Below are positions 47,981 through 55,772 of a stretch of 64,000 nt of DNA, in pieces (the stretch's first letter is position 1; every line of letters starts with the position of its first letter). Made by a program: the position numbers and the translations under genes. Source of the DNA: Periplaneta americana (Eukaryota > Arthropoda > Insecta > Blattodea > Blattidae); assembly GCF_040183065.1 (NCBI RefSeq), contig NC_091123.1, positions 9,232,001-9,296,000 on the forward strand, written 5' to 3'. The notes beneath the pieces were generated by a model. The model made no database searches. It worked only from the letters and a program-made list of their open reading frames with translations, and was not told the DNA's origin.

Positions 47981-50900
47981 TTATTAATATTACTATTAGT
48001 ATTATTATTGTTGTTATTATAATTCCATTTTTTCTGTATTGCTGTTATTTATATTTGCTATGTATTTTTATGTTGGTTGAATAGAAGAGAAGGACTTATA
48101 GCCTTAAACGTGCCAGTGAAAATAAATAAAATAAATGAATAAATAATTTAAATTGTAGGAAAGGTCATGAGAGTATCAGTCTTTATATATAGTAATCTCA
48201 GACCTCAAGTGGCATTTATTAGGACTATTTCGCGAATAAAATAAAAATGTAAATAATATATGTCTAAAATTCGCTCATAAAATGTTAATAATATTGTATA
48301 TTTATGAATACTTAATCTATTCAGACATTGTGAAGTCGAAATAGATGAATAACGATTGTTGCAATAAAAAAATTGAATGTTATTCAGTAATGCAAACTGA
48401 GAAAAGCGAAATACAGGTTTAAAAATGTTAATTACATGTACTGCGCTTTTCTCTTGTTATTATAACAGAAATACGTTTTCATTATCTGTGAAATCATAAT
48501 TTAATTTAAACATTTTATAATATAATTACAAATAACCTGATTAATACATTAATTAAATGAACAATTGTTAATGAAGGAGTGTAATTTTCTTTAGATACAA
48601 TGGACATGGAATTAGAAGATGAAGATGTAGATGTGGAAGCAGGATTTTTGCACTTTATTTAGTACAATGGATTGATGCTCATTGATTTACGTGGAATCAG
48701 TTGGCGACACTGACTAAACAAAAGAATGACCATGCGATAAATTGATAGTGATAAATCGAGCTGCAGAAATTATCGCGATGTATGACTGTGATTGGTTGGA
48801 ATTCAAAATTTCATTACAATTCATTGGCCGAAAATAGAATGACGTCATATAAACGAAATAGTCATTATAATGCATTGTGAATAGTCTGCGAGGTCTAGTT
48901 TTGATTCATGAATAGAACTTCAACTGCAGCACAAACAAGATGAAAGTGTTCCCCGATAGTACCCGTGACACGCCTCAGACATGACGTCACGTCAATATAA
49001 TATACGAGTATGAATAACTAACCTCATCTCTGTACGCACTGGGCCAGAGTACGGTACCTAAAAGTGGTAAAATGGTGGAAAAGTCCAAAACTGAAATCCT
49101 TAGTGCGTGTTTTGATAAGTAATAACCGTGGTCCTTGTGAATCAAATAATTACGGGTAGTCATCATGTTGTAATAGCGAACGCTTTGAAAAACGAGAGTC
49201 AATTAGCAGGCAGCGACGCGCACGCAAACCGCAGCTGAACGACCGTGAAGAGCGACGACATGCAGGCCAGCGACGACCAGAGCTGCGTGTAAGACTGTAC
49301 GCCGGTGGGCGTGATGATGTCTGACATAACGCTTGCGAGATTGAGCTAAGTGGGAAAATATTGTCATTAAAATCTACAGGGTTAGTCAGAAATGTCTTCG
49401 AAGTTTTTGAACATCATTTTTGTACTTATTATTGAACCTATCTTAATGCAGTAAGTTCCAGCAGAAACAACATCTGTGGAAATATGGCTTCTATATCATA
49501 TTCGATGTTTGCCCAGACGTCACACTACAGACATCAATATGGTACTCAAGTTCGTAACATTCCGCCTTCGATGGTATTGACAGCCTTGGTGATGGGCATC
49601 CTCAGATCGTGCAAGTCAAAAGGGAAAGGTGGTACAAAGACAGGCGTGAGACAACTGCCTGACAGACTGGAAACACGTGCTCTCACCCCAAATTCCCTTC
49701 AAAGGACGTACAATCACGTACCTTTTAATTTCTCCTTTTAATTAATTAATTAATTAATTAATTCATCCATTCATTCATTCACTCATTCAGTTATTCATTC
49801 ACTTATGCATTCATTCATTCTTTCATTCACAAATTCATCCATTCACTCAGTAATTGAATACCTCCATGGAAAAAGATTGGATGTACAATGTTGCCCAAGT
49901 GTTACATCCAACCTTATTTCACAGAGGTATTGAATTAATTAATTAATTAATTAATTCACTCATTCATTTTATCATTAATTATTACAGGTACATGTATTTA
50001 TATTGTATACCTCTTCACGATGACGATAAAAAAATTCGTTAACTCACTCATTCAATCATTGATTAATTAGTTAATTCATTCATTAATGCATTCATACAAC
50101 CATAATTAATATACTGATTCATTCATTCATTCACTTATTCAGTCATTAATTATTCATTCATTCAATCATTAATTCATGCACTCACTCATGCGTTAATTAA
50201 ATAATTTACTCATAATTTCATTAATAAATTTACTCATTTATTTCACTATTAATTAATTAATTCATTCATTCATTAATTCATTCATTCATTCAATTGCTAC
50301 TTATTAGTTCATTCACGTATTTATCCAATCATTACTTATTAGATCAGTCACTTATTTATCCAATAATTCATTCATTCATTCACTACTTAGTAATTCATTC
50401 ATTTGTTCATTCAATCACTACTCATTACTTCAATCACTTATTTATCCATAATTAATTCATTCATTCATTCAATCATTACTTAATACTTCATTCACTCTTT
50501 CATCCAATCGTTATTTATTAATTCATTCACTTATAATTATATCAAATCATTACTTATTAATTCATTGACTCATTCATCCAATCATTACTTATTAATTCAT
50601 TGACTCATTCATCCAATCATTACTTGCTAATTCACTGACTCATTCATCCAATCATTACTAATAAATTCATTGACTCATTTATCTTATCATTACTTATTAA
50701 TTCATTAACTTATTTATCTAAACATTAATTGATTAACCAATTCATTCAATAATTAATTATAATTCATTTGCTCACCCATCCAATTATTACTTATTAACTC
50801 AGTCATTTACTTATCTAATCATTAATTAATTCATTCATTCATTAAATCATTACTTATTAATTAATTCATTAATATACCCAATTACTCAATAAATAATTCA

Positions 50901-51914
50901 GTCATTATTTTTTAATTCATTCAATCATTCATCCAATCATTACTTCTTAATTTATTCACTCATTAATTCAATCATTAATTATTAATTCATTAGCACATTT
51001 ATTCCATCATTATTTATTTATTAATTCATTAATACATCCAATTACTCAATAAATAATTCAATAATTAATTTTTCATTCATTCAGTTATTCATCTAATCAT
51101 TACTTCTTAATTTATAGGGCCTACACTTATTCATTCAATCATTAATTATTAATTCATTCGCTCATTTATTCCATCATTATTTATTAATTATTTCATTAAT
51201 ACACCCAATTACTCAATAAATAATTCAATCATTGCTTTTTAATTCATTAAGTCATTCATCTAATCATTACTTCTTAATTCATACACTTATTCATCCAATA
51301 ATTACTTATTAAATCATTCGCTCATTTATTCAATCATTATTTACTAATTCGTTCATTCAATCATTAATTAACTCATTCTCCCAGTTATTCGTTAATTAAT
51401 GAACTCATTTCATCATTAACTAATTCGTTAATTAATTAATTCACTCATTTCTTTAATAATTAACTATTAATTTAATCAGAAATTAATTGATTCACTAATT
51501 AATTAACTAATTCGCCAATTCATTCATGTCTTCATTACATCATTATTTAATTAATTCACTCATTCATTGAATAGTTCATTAATAAATATCACAACAGGAT
51601 TCTCCGTTCTTCAACTAGTCTTCTTCCAGCAGGTTTACCAAGCCATATTCTGTCCTATTGTCGGACATACTCAGTAGGTTATGTGGTCCTGTATTTTACA
51701 ATAAGGGTTTATTCTTGGCGGATGTCTCTATTTTTCTTTAGTGGCCACTTAGATGCCTTTAATTGAAAGGCGGCCCTGCTCCCCTAAAAGCGGTAGATAT
51801 TGTCAACCTCGTGAAGTAAGCACGCATGTACTCACCGGGGTGCTCCTGGTGCTCCTCCACCCTCCAAGTGTGGTTCAGTTCCGGGTTGGGGGGCATCCCC
51901 TCGGTCGTCATCGC
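30433..51914 (-). CDS. bves: Popeye-domain-containing protein (POPDC/BVES), complete 7-exon gene model
   Basis: Seven minus-strand exons (51836-51914, 43115-43252, 41312-41493, 40088-40219, 39225-39332, 36328-36480, 30433-30642), each with GT donor and AG acceptor where required, join in frame to 999 coding bases, 332 residues. The layout matches the Popeye family: a short N-terminus with a sequon (NHT at 13-15), three hydrophobic segments (about 41-60, 61-82, 85-107), then the Popeye domain (about 115-262). Signature motifs are DRLGLLLSGK (167-176), the phosphate-binding-cassette motif FLDSPEFESS (194-203) and ARDITTKLY (250-258). Family knowledge: Popeye proteins are three-pass plasma-membrane proteins that bind cAMP and act in striated muscle and heart, partly through K2P channels. 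The Ser/Thr/Pro-rich tail is divergent. The first exon has an acceptor before the ATG, so a 5' noncoding exon exists upstream. Length is normal. Insects generally carry one such gene. The symbol follows the Drosophila name. Confidence 0.9.
30749..30819 (+). repeat. (AAT)n-(GAT)n compound microsatellite
   Basis: Trinucleotide run in the last Popeye intron. Confidence 0.95.
30940..31180 (+). mobile_element. tRNA-derived SINE
   Basis: B box 'catgggttcgatttccgc', body 'gattacctggtttttcgagg', 'tagcgaatcctcgg', 'tctcgccaaacaccatctcg', and 3' end 'gatacagcgttgttaaataa'. It lies in Popeye intron 6. Confidence 0.8.
31181..32349. other. intronic DNA without recognised features
   Basis: A purine-rich stretch is followed by a GC-richer island around 31440-31690 whose plus-strand frame has no domain or splice support. 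A lone TACAGGGTGTTT end-like motif lies at 31744. Confidence 0.4.
32350..32920 (+). repeat. 280-bp tandem duplication
   Basis: 'tctcgttaa' at 32421 and 32701, 'tgtctt' at 32381 and 32661, and 'acgattcacacatcaatatg' in both copies show two units offset by 280 bases with modest divergence. Confidence 0.8.
33059..33340 (+). mobile_element. unclassified interspersed repeat after a (GAT)n run
   Basis: (GAT)n at 33059-33095 is followed by 'gttgtttaatcaactggccg', 'gcacttatgaggcaactaga' and 'ggccagttcctttccccct'. The order looks familiar from insect interspersed repeats, but no family could be assigned. Confidence 0.4.
33905..34093 (+). repeat. interstitial CCTAA (TTAGG-type) repeat block
   Basis: Runs of 'ctaacctaaccta' alternate with 'accaaagctaa' variants. 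The complement of CCTAA is TTAGG, the ancestral insect telomere repeat. The block is degenerate and lies in Popeye intron 6. Confidence 0.75.
34507..34587 (+). repeat. (AAT)n microsatellite
   Basis: About 27 uninterrupted ATA/AAT units. The poly-Ile and poly-Asn frames are artefacts. Confidence 0.95.
34916..35174 (+). mobile_element. full-length tRNA-derived SINE with 12-bp target duplication
   Basis: The tRNA-like head 'gtggagtaacggtcagcgcg' with B box 'gggttcgaatccc' is followed by 'gttacctggttgaggttttt', 'actttcggtgctggacccc', 'ttcagacgctaaataaccta' and an A-rich tail. ATCTATTGCGCT flanks both sides (34904-34915, 35175-35186). Same family as 8829-9081. Confidence 0.95.
35400..35490 (-). 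mobile_element. possible tRNA-like SINE head
   Basis: The minus strand reads 'tgcggtgcgtcagtggtcac', then 'caggtggtccggattccat'. These are A- and B-box-like, but no matching SINE body was identified. Confidence 0.3.
35520..36152 (+). mobile_element. LINE 3' end (UTR and tail only)
   Basis: AT-rich 3' UTR ending 'ggttgaatgttagagaaggc', then the hairpin aaggccatatggcctt, 'aactctgccaggttaaataa' and a TAAT-type tail. Same family end as 26521-26570. A (TTA)n run at 35775-35876 sits inside. Confidence 0.65.
36155..36250 (+). repeat. (AAT)n/(ATT)n microsatellite after the LINE tail
   Basis: Grown from the LINE tail: 'ataataataattattatt' to 36250, only 78 bases from Popeye exon 6. Confidence 0.9.
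36328..36480 (-). CDS. bves: Popeye gene exon 6
   Basis: Residues 213-263. VSIIAATACRYLYWQRSSLE completes the cAMP-binding fold region, and LIARDITTKLYAMNKK carries the highly conserved Popeye signature. Acceptor 'atggccag', donor 'gtgagg'. Phase 0 at both ends. Confidence 0.95.
36881..37429 (-). pseudogene. decayed open frame of unknown origin in Popeye intron 5
   Basis: On the minus strand one frame reads about 68 codons (37429-37223), meets two stops at 37223 and 37208, then reads on for about 108 codons (VETAFWHDAVDIMSLVSKNQ...) to a stop at 36881. A related stretch (FWHDALDI) lies at 2868-2915. The split frame and second copy suggest an old repeat-encoded protein. I do not recognise it. 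Confidence 0.35.
37440..38060 (+). repeat. (TTTA)n-rich low-complexity tract
   Basis: Dominated by 'tatttatttat' with 'tgtgtatatttattta' variants. A second patch runs 38200-38420. The 113- to 203-codon Tyr/Leu/Phe/Ile frames are artefacts. Confidence 0.95.
38874..39042. mobile_element. 169-bp MITE with 'GTATTCATAGACATT' ends
   Basis: Left 'ggtgctattcatagacattt' and the right end on the minus strand, 'gggccgtattcatagacatt', are inverted repeats, each followed by a GCGC-rich stretch. Short and noncoding. Confidence 0.65.
39225..39332 (-). CDS. bves: Popeye gene exon 5
   Basis: Residues 177-212, VNVMSDHQFLHPIMPCEFLD then SPEFESS...TDDKFK. It holds the conserved DSPEF motif of the Popeye phosphate-binding cassette. 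Acceptor 'tttttag', donor 'gtaaga'. Phase 0 at both ends. Confidence 0.95.
39600..39825 (-). mobile_element. tRNA-derived SINE, minus strand
   Basis: The head on the minus strand is 'agggcgcgctgtagcgtcga' with B box 'gcgggttcgattcccga', at the right end next to (AAT)n. The body runs toward 39600. Confidence 0.6.
39828..39880 (+). repeat. (AAT)n microsatellite
   Basis: About 17 units, next to the SINE head, 210 bases from Popeye exon 4. Confidence 0.9.
40088..40219 (-). CDS. bves: Popeye gene exon 4
   Basis: Residues 133-176: VSRLQFKKMVSSDFAQIMSL, then HAGEAYAMQNLTRTDRLGLL and LSGK. The GEAYA...T..DRL.LLLSG pattern is diagnostic of the Popeye domain start. Acceptor 'cctgtgcag', donor 'gtaaag'. 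Phase 0 at both ends. Confidence 0.95.
40496..41005. mobile_element. 510-bp MITE with CAGTGGGTCAGAA ends
   Basis: Left CAGTGGGTCAGAACGCGAAT, right end on the minus strand CAGTGGGTCAGAATGCAAAT. The interior holds about three degenerate ~150-bp repeats ('aaagttcataaaaatc.gttaggag'). The CAGTG start suggests a hAT-type element, though an 8-bp target duplication is not clear. It lies in Popeye intron 3. Confidence 0.7.
41312..41493 (-). CDS. bves: Popeye gene exon 3
   Basis: Residues 72-132: GFMLFSFWAWNVICAPDIFS, then WNFSFMLLNMGQLVYIIYQR and RPVKFDPELEEAYQTLFHPF K. It carries the second and third membrane segments and the cytosolic 'YQRRPVKF..ELEE.Y..LF.P' hallmark. Acceptor 'attgtgcag', enters in phase 1, exits in phase 0 through donor 'gtcaga'. 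Confidence 0.95.
41505..41675 (+). repeat. minisatellite split by the hAT element (resumes 42619)
   Basis: The unit 'taataataagaagcctacac' plus 'acaggacgta' repeats about five times and resumes after 42618 with 'aagaagcctatatacaggat'. It is in Popeye intron 2. Confidence 0.7.
42207..42350 (+). pseudogene. hAT transposase remnant
   Basis: Reads ELTGLSDDRTAERIS, a stop, then VVFDHLEEFNCSKKLIAQTY and DGASV. The 'L.AQTYDGASVM' motif is characteristic of hAT-family (zinc-finger MYM-type 1-like) transposases. The internal stop at 42252 and short length show it is dead. Confidence 0.7.
42478..42549 (+). repeat. (TTA)n microsatellite within the hAT element
   Basis: About 24 units with one TTACTA interruption. 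Confidence 0.9.
42768..42990 (+). repeat. dispersed repeat, copy 1 (inverted partner 47700-47935)
   Basis: 'agatgaggaggcgagacctg', 'accgacacggaagttcatct', 'atcttccccctccatacc' and 'ggtgatata' appear in reverse order and strand at 47700-47935. The family is unknown. Confidence 0.7.
43115..43252 (-). CDS. bves: Popeye gene exon 2
   Basis: Residues 26-71: EALPWCAIWNDPQHVLFQLA, then NACFVISYAAPSSIYGVLFM and HSALIF. It holds the conserved 'C..W....H.LFQ.AN' start of the Popeye membrane region and the first membrane segment. Acceptor 'cctcctatttcag', donor 'gtaagt'. Phase 1 at both ends. Confidence 0.95.
43572..43893 (-). pseudogene. Tc1-type transposase C-terminal half (left arm)
   Basis: The minus strand reads ...MQWYADNNVHRLDWPAQSPD, then LNPIEHFWGELDRRL, 'TSIVQLSAMLQEEW', a TGA stop at the codon after EEW, and then 'VPVDILHKLVESMPDRVATI' and 'IATRGGTTRF'. 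'WPAQSPDLNPIEHFW' is the classic Tc1 segment around the second catalytic Asp and its downstream Glu. The stop after EEW is where the right arm has CGA (Arg), so a C-to-T change explains it. Confidence 0.85.
43852..44001 (+). pseudogene. Tc1-type transposase C-terminal end (right arm)
   Basis: The plus strand reads SSIVQLSAMLQEEWRRIPVD, then ILHKLVESMPGRVAAIIATR and GGTTRF, followed by a stop at 43999. It duplicates the C-terminus of the left-arm pseudogene in the opposite direction. Confidence 0.8.
45247..45565 (-). pseudogene. mariner transposase N-terminal fragment
   Basis: The minus strand reads IVHDWFSEFKRGHTYISDDF, then 'R', a stop, 'GRSAT', a stop, 'NAVRQIIKSDNRITYTEIRV', 'AIRKILHNLVVRNLCARWIL' and 'NSLTEADKRTRV'. 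This is the HTH region of mariner transposases (W...F..G....D..R.GRP; ...IL...L..RK.CARWVP..LT). Two stops, no inverted ends and no catalytic part make it a relic. Confidence 0.8.
45710..45800 (+). repeat. (GAAT)n microsatellite
   Basis: 'gaatgaatgaat' with 'gatggatg' variants. Confidence 0.95.
45848..46079. mobile_element. 232-bp foldback MITE (GTAAACTGGGGTTACTTTGA)
   Basis: The two halves are reverse complements with few mismatches from 'accgtaaactggggttactt' to 'aagtaacctcagtttacggt', around a ~15-base centre near 45965. Noncoding. Confidence 0.9.
46080..47154. other. intronic DNA without recognised features
   Basis: Popeye intron 1. AT-rich, with no supported element or exon. Confidence 0.4.
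47157..47204 (+). repeat. (AAT)n microsatellite
   Basis: About 15 units. Confidence 0.9.
47335..47537 (+). repeat. dispersed repeat, copy 2 (partner 4555)
   Basis: Matches 4555-4740 in block order, ending 'gatgttaaagcgagtataaa'. Confidence 0.55.
47700..47935 (-). repeat. dispersed repeat, copy 2 (inverted relative to 42768)
   Basis: Contains 'agatgaacttccgtgtcggt', 'ggagggggaagat' and 'gaggaggcaagacttgtccc', complementary to the 42768-42990 copy. Confidence 0.7.
47940..48150 (+). mobile_element. LINE 3' tail
   Basis: ATT-rich UTR, then 'ggttgaatagaagagaagga', 'cttatagccttaaacgtgcc' and an AAATAAA-type tail, parallel to the ends at 26521 and 36100 but more diverged. Confidence 0.55.
49199..49345 (-). 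CDS. exon-like open frame in Popeye intron 1, unidentified
   Basis: The minus strand reads, after an acceptor 'ttttcccacttag', 48 codons beginning LNLASVMSDIITPTGVQSYT and ending ASLPAN before TGA. Third positions are strongly G/C in this frame, as in the Popeye exons, while flanking DNA is AT-rich. It contains a hydrophobic stretch (SLACMSSLFTVVQL). It does not fit Popeye exon 1's phase in this frame. It could be the last exon of a nested gene or an alternative exon. I do not recognise the protein. Confidence 0.35.
   Translation of the reverse strand, partial: LNLASVMSDIITPTGVQSYTQLWSSLACMSSLFTVVQLRFACASLPAN
49741..51600 (+). repeat. 1.8-kb (ATTC)n/(ATTA)n degenerate tract
   Basis: 'attcattcatt', 'attaattaatt' and 'caatcattactta' dominate. 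Near-copies such as 'tgactcattcatccaatcat' at 50570-50660 show local tandem duplication. No coding signal was seen. Confidence 0.95.
51836..51914 (-). CDS. bves: Popeye gene exon 1 of the coding region (start codon)
   Basis: Acceptor 'gtgactgttacag', three 5' UTR bases GCG, then ATG at 51909-51911. It reads MTTEGMPPNPELNHTWRVEE and HQEHP, ending in phase 1 at donor 'gtgagt'. The NHT sequon lies in the predicted extracellular N-terminus, where vertebrate family members are N-glycosylated. Met6 could also serve as start. Confidence 0.85.
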
Positions 51915-52254
51915 CTGTAACAGTCACACATCGGTTCCGTAATGTTTGTTCCTTTCTCTCACCGAATAGGCCGGCACTGCATTTAATAACATAGCATACG
52001 ATACGCTGAAATACTTAGGCCGCATTGTCATATGTCCAGAGATCGCTTGAAAAAGTCACAAGGGATTCCTGTAATTGCATAAAACATTCATATTCTCTGT
52101 TGGCTGTTATTGTGGTATTTAGATTTTTAAGGAATAAAATTGGTTCTTATTTATACTCGTAAGAATCATGAGAGTGAAACAAATTTAATACAATATATTT
52201 TCCTTTATTTCTTTATTCAATGTATACCACATAAGTATTACAGTACAATGGACT

Positions 52255-52330
52255 TACTGTGATCATACTATTATATTATATCATATTATATTATATTATA
52301 TTATATTATATTATATTATATTATATTACA
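52255..52330 (+). repeat. (ATATT)n repeat
   Basis: Pentanucleotide 'ttata' units directly before the LINE 3' end. A longer block is at 53150-53325. Confidence 0.9.
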
Positions 52331-52340
52331 TATACTTAAC

Positions 52341-52960
52341 ATATGCCTTAAGTCCAATGGCTACACTACCTATGAAGAAGTCCACGGAATAGCGGATACC
52401 GGAAGTCTTCGGCGTATTGATATTATAACATTTAAACCTGGAGAGACAAAAGGATATATTCTGGATCCGACCATCAGATTCGAGACACATCAGAATCAAC
52501 CCGAGGAGGTTAATCTAGAGAAAAGGGCAATTTATGAACCAACTATCCTTTATTACAAAACATCATATAAACTCAGGGATACAGAAGTCATCGGATTAAT
52601 GGTGGGCGCTAGATGGACCATAACAAAACAATTCGTCTCATTCTGTCATAAATTTGGAGTCCCAACAACAACAAATTAAGGAAATTTCTATTATAGCTTT
52701 GAAGAGTTCTCTGCAGATTTTACGGCGACATATGTATTTCAATTCAAATTACAGTTGAATTTTCTCATTTTATTTTTTATCTGTTTTTTTATTTTACTGC
52801 AAATTTTAATTATTGTAAAACATTATTTACTGTAAATTTCAGTTTATTGTATACAAACTTCTTGCAAGACATTTTTAATGTCATCTTAAATGTTACTGTT
52901 TAACATTCTTTGTTTTTCGCAACCTCACCAAGTTGAGGAAGATTAAAAATTAATTAATTA
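52341..52960 (+). mobile_element. LINE 3' end with C-terminal protein domain
   Basis: An ATG-less frame 52341-52679 reads 112 codons: ...YTTYEEVHGIADTGSLRRID, IITFKPGETKGYILDPTIRF, ETHQNQPEEVNLEKRAIYEP, then EVIGLMVGARWTITKQFVSF and a stop. This is the post-RT C-terminal domain I know from many insect LINE polyproteins ('RRIDII....IIDPTIRFE...Q..EV..EK..IYEP'). A 280-base 3' UTR ends in an ATTAATTAA tail near 52960. The element is 5' truncated and its remaining frame is intact. Confidence 0.8.
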
Positions 52961-52966
52961 AATTAT

Positions 52967-53099
52967 AGTTATATACAATAAAAGTAATTTGATACAGTTG
53001 TATGAACACTTTTTAACGATTGAATAAAATTAATAAATTTATTCAATCATTAAAAAGTGTTCATACAACTGTATCAAATTACTTTTATTGCATATAACT
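52967..53099. repeat. near-perfect 133-bp hairpin palindrome
   Basis: 'agttatatacaataaaagta' through 'acactttttaacgattgaat' is mirrored by 'attcaatcattaaaaagtgt' through 'tacttttattgcatataact', with one or two mismatches over ~60-base arms and a loop under ten bases. Confidence 0.9.
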
Positions 53100-53149
53100 A
53101 TTCTACTCATGAACACTGTTGCATCTGACCTAACTTATATAATTAAATT

Positions 53150-53325
53150 AAATTAAATTATATTATATTATATTATATTATATTATATTATATTATATTA
53201 TATTATATCATATTATATTATATTATATTACATTACATTATATTATATTATATTATATTATATTATATTATATTATATTATATTATATTATATTATATTA
53301 TATTATATTATATTATATTACGCAA
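53150..53325 (+). repeat. (ATATT)n repeat
   Basis: About 35 pentanucleotide units, with 'atatc' and 'attac' variants. Confidence 0.95.
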
Positions 53326-53339
53326 CATTATAATATTAT

Positions 53340-54026
53340 TTTGACGCCACTGGACGGACAGAAACGTGCACCTGTCGTACGCACTGAAATTCAAAAACGT
53401 TTTTCGACCGTTGCAAACGTGCAGTTCGTCTCAGTCTGCCATGAGCTACTGAAGGGATTACTTATTCATGCATAATATAGTGCAAGCTGTTCTGTATTTT
53501 CTTATTGTCTGAATAAACTGTAGAATTACTCATTCGTCGTAGCGTAGTGAAAACTATTGTGTTTCTTCTACTTGTTTCAGAACACTGAAGGAATTATTCA
53601 TTCGTGGCTAAGGTAGTGGAAGCTATTCTAGTTTTTATAATTGTTGGTAACGGTACAGTATATTGTAGCGAGTTTTCGTAATATTAAGTTATGCAAAATG
53701 TGGAAGAAAATAGCCAACAATAATTTCGAATATTTTGCAAGAAGGGATTAGTCGAGTATTTCGGAATAATCTTCGGAGATGAAAAACGGGTAATATGGTA
53801 ACCTGGTAAACACTTTTATCAACTTGCAGGTGGATTGGATGTTGGAGGGCCGAAGAAAAGATGGATACAACGATAGTTTCGGAAAGGAATAATGCCCTAT
53901 CCTTGAATTGAAGGGATAAAAGATTTTATGTAAAATCCATTTCGATTAAATCACCATTTTGTCCTCTTAACATAAAACGTATTTATTATAAATGGTTACA
54001 TCTATCTCTCGTACACCATTTCAAGA

Positions 54027-54081
<55 letters not shown>

Positions 54082-55160
54082 TATTCTGTGATAATGGTTA
54101 GACACAGTTATTCAAAACTACCAACAATTACTAGTTAATATTCTTATCCTACTATTCTAATATGGCAGATAAATGCAATGGATTTAAGCTCCATATAATA
54201 CTCTCTATTTTTTAGTTCATAAGAAGTAATGTTCAGATACGGAAATAAAATTAGGATCTTCATTATTGTTTAAGTTTCACTTTCAACACATTGCACATGT
54301 GCAGTAAACAAGAGCTCCTGTATATATGTTTCTTGTGGACAGTCGTGCGAAATTGTTGCCTACATACAGGTGGACCCCCATCAAGACTCGCTTCAAATTT
54401 TAATTTCGTATCTATACACAGATAGGCAAATGGTGATAACCATTTTTTTGTTATGAGGGATGATGAAAATGTGTACATCATTCAAAATTTCGAAATGTTA
54501 TCCTATTCAACATCAAAATGTTTTCCTTTCATACTTCGTACGATTAATATATTAAAAAGAATAGGTCTACATCTCTCAAAATTCTCATTGCTGTCACATT
54601 TATATTATTGAAGATGTTCATTTCCGAATATATTTAAAATTCATTACAAGTATTAAAAAGATATAACATGACATATATTGTTAACTTGCGACTGATAATC
54701 TAAAAAATATAAAAATTCCCGTTAATTGCTTAATTCACTTCATCATTGACTTATTACAGACTTTTTTATTTGAAATGATGCACAACAATTATGCATTATA
54801 TGTTTTAATTTTACATATTTTTTGAATATGCAAACAATTTATCGCCTATCTATAATGTCTTTTGTTTACACGTTTTTTTTTTGTTTTCCTTTGTAAACAA
54901 AAGAACCATATTTTATATAATACTTTTTTCAGTTCATAAGAATGATGAATAATTCTTAATTGTAACTTCTATTAACAGTAGCTTCTTTTTACTAGAATAA
55001 AATAAAAATATAGGGAAATATCTACTTATTACTTTTAACAGGAAGAAACTTTAAAACTCATTGTAATATTTTCTCACACAAACTATAAAGAACTGAATAA
55101 TCATTACTGGATTTCTTGTTAAATAATTTCGACAGGCCAAAGTCCCGATACATTTGAAGA
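53340..55160. other. no gene recognised
   Basis: AT-rich. (ATT)n lies at 54027-54080. No exon or element could be supported. Confidence 0.4.
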
Positions 55161-55273
55161 TGAATTTCAAAGTGCCGCCAAAAACAGACTGACAACCACT
55201 ACGTCACACTTTATTTCCAGTAACCCTACAACTACACTGAGCTGTCGAGGTTGTAAGTCGCCAAAATACGTAC

Positions 55274-55450
55274 CTGAATGTCTTCTGAGGGTCCCAAGTT
55301 CCGAAAATAAACCGACAATCAGTCCGTGTGCGGAGTAGAATACAAACACATCGCCATGTTGTTCATGGCGGCATGTAAATACGTCAATACGGTCCAGGCA
55401 CGGACACAAACAGTTCTGCAGTTCGCTGAAAGATGGCAGAGTTGTCAACC
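55274..55450 (-). promoter_or_regulatory. candidate 5' noncoding exon (possibly of the Popeye gene)
   Basis: The minus strand is GC-richer than its surroundings and ends in a consensus donor, 'acattcag|gtacgt', at 55274. The frame is open but the ATGs start only short frames. It lies 3.4 kb upstream of the Popeye start-codon exon, which has an acceptor needing an upstream 5' exon. The link is inference only. Confidence 0.25.
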
Positions 55451-55565
55451 AATGCCACCTAGTAGTATGAAATGGAATTTAGTGGTTCTTTGAAAATATT
55501 TTAAAACATATTCATAAAAGTTTCAAACGATTGGAGGGAGACGTGGAACAAGAGCTGCTCTTTTT

Positions 55566-55772
55566 TTTTAAGTTGGTTCCTTATCAATAATCAACTACTA
55601 GGTCGCTTATCATTGATAGTATTGGCGATAGAGAGATGATATTTAGGAGACCGAGAATTCGTCATGGGATTATCTGATATTCGCCTTATTGTTAGAAAGA
55701 CCTGAGAAAATTCCCAACCAGGTAGTCAGCCCCAGCGGGAATCGAATTCATTCCCGAGCGCATTTCCTGACC
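55566..55772 (-). mobile_element. tRNA-derived SINE, minus strand
   Basis: The right end holds the B box 'gggaatcgaattcattccc' region. The body and the 'aagttggttccttatcaata' 3' end (complement of gttaaataaccaac) lie to the left. Same family as 21546, 30940 and 63686. Confidence 0.75.
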
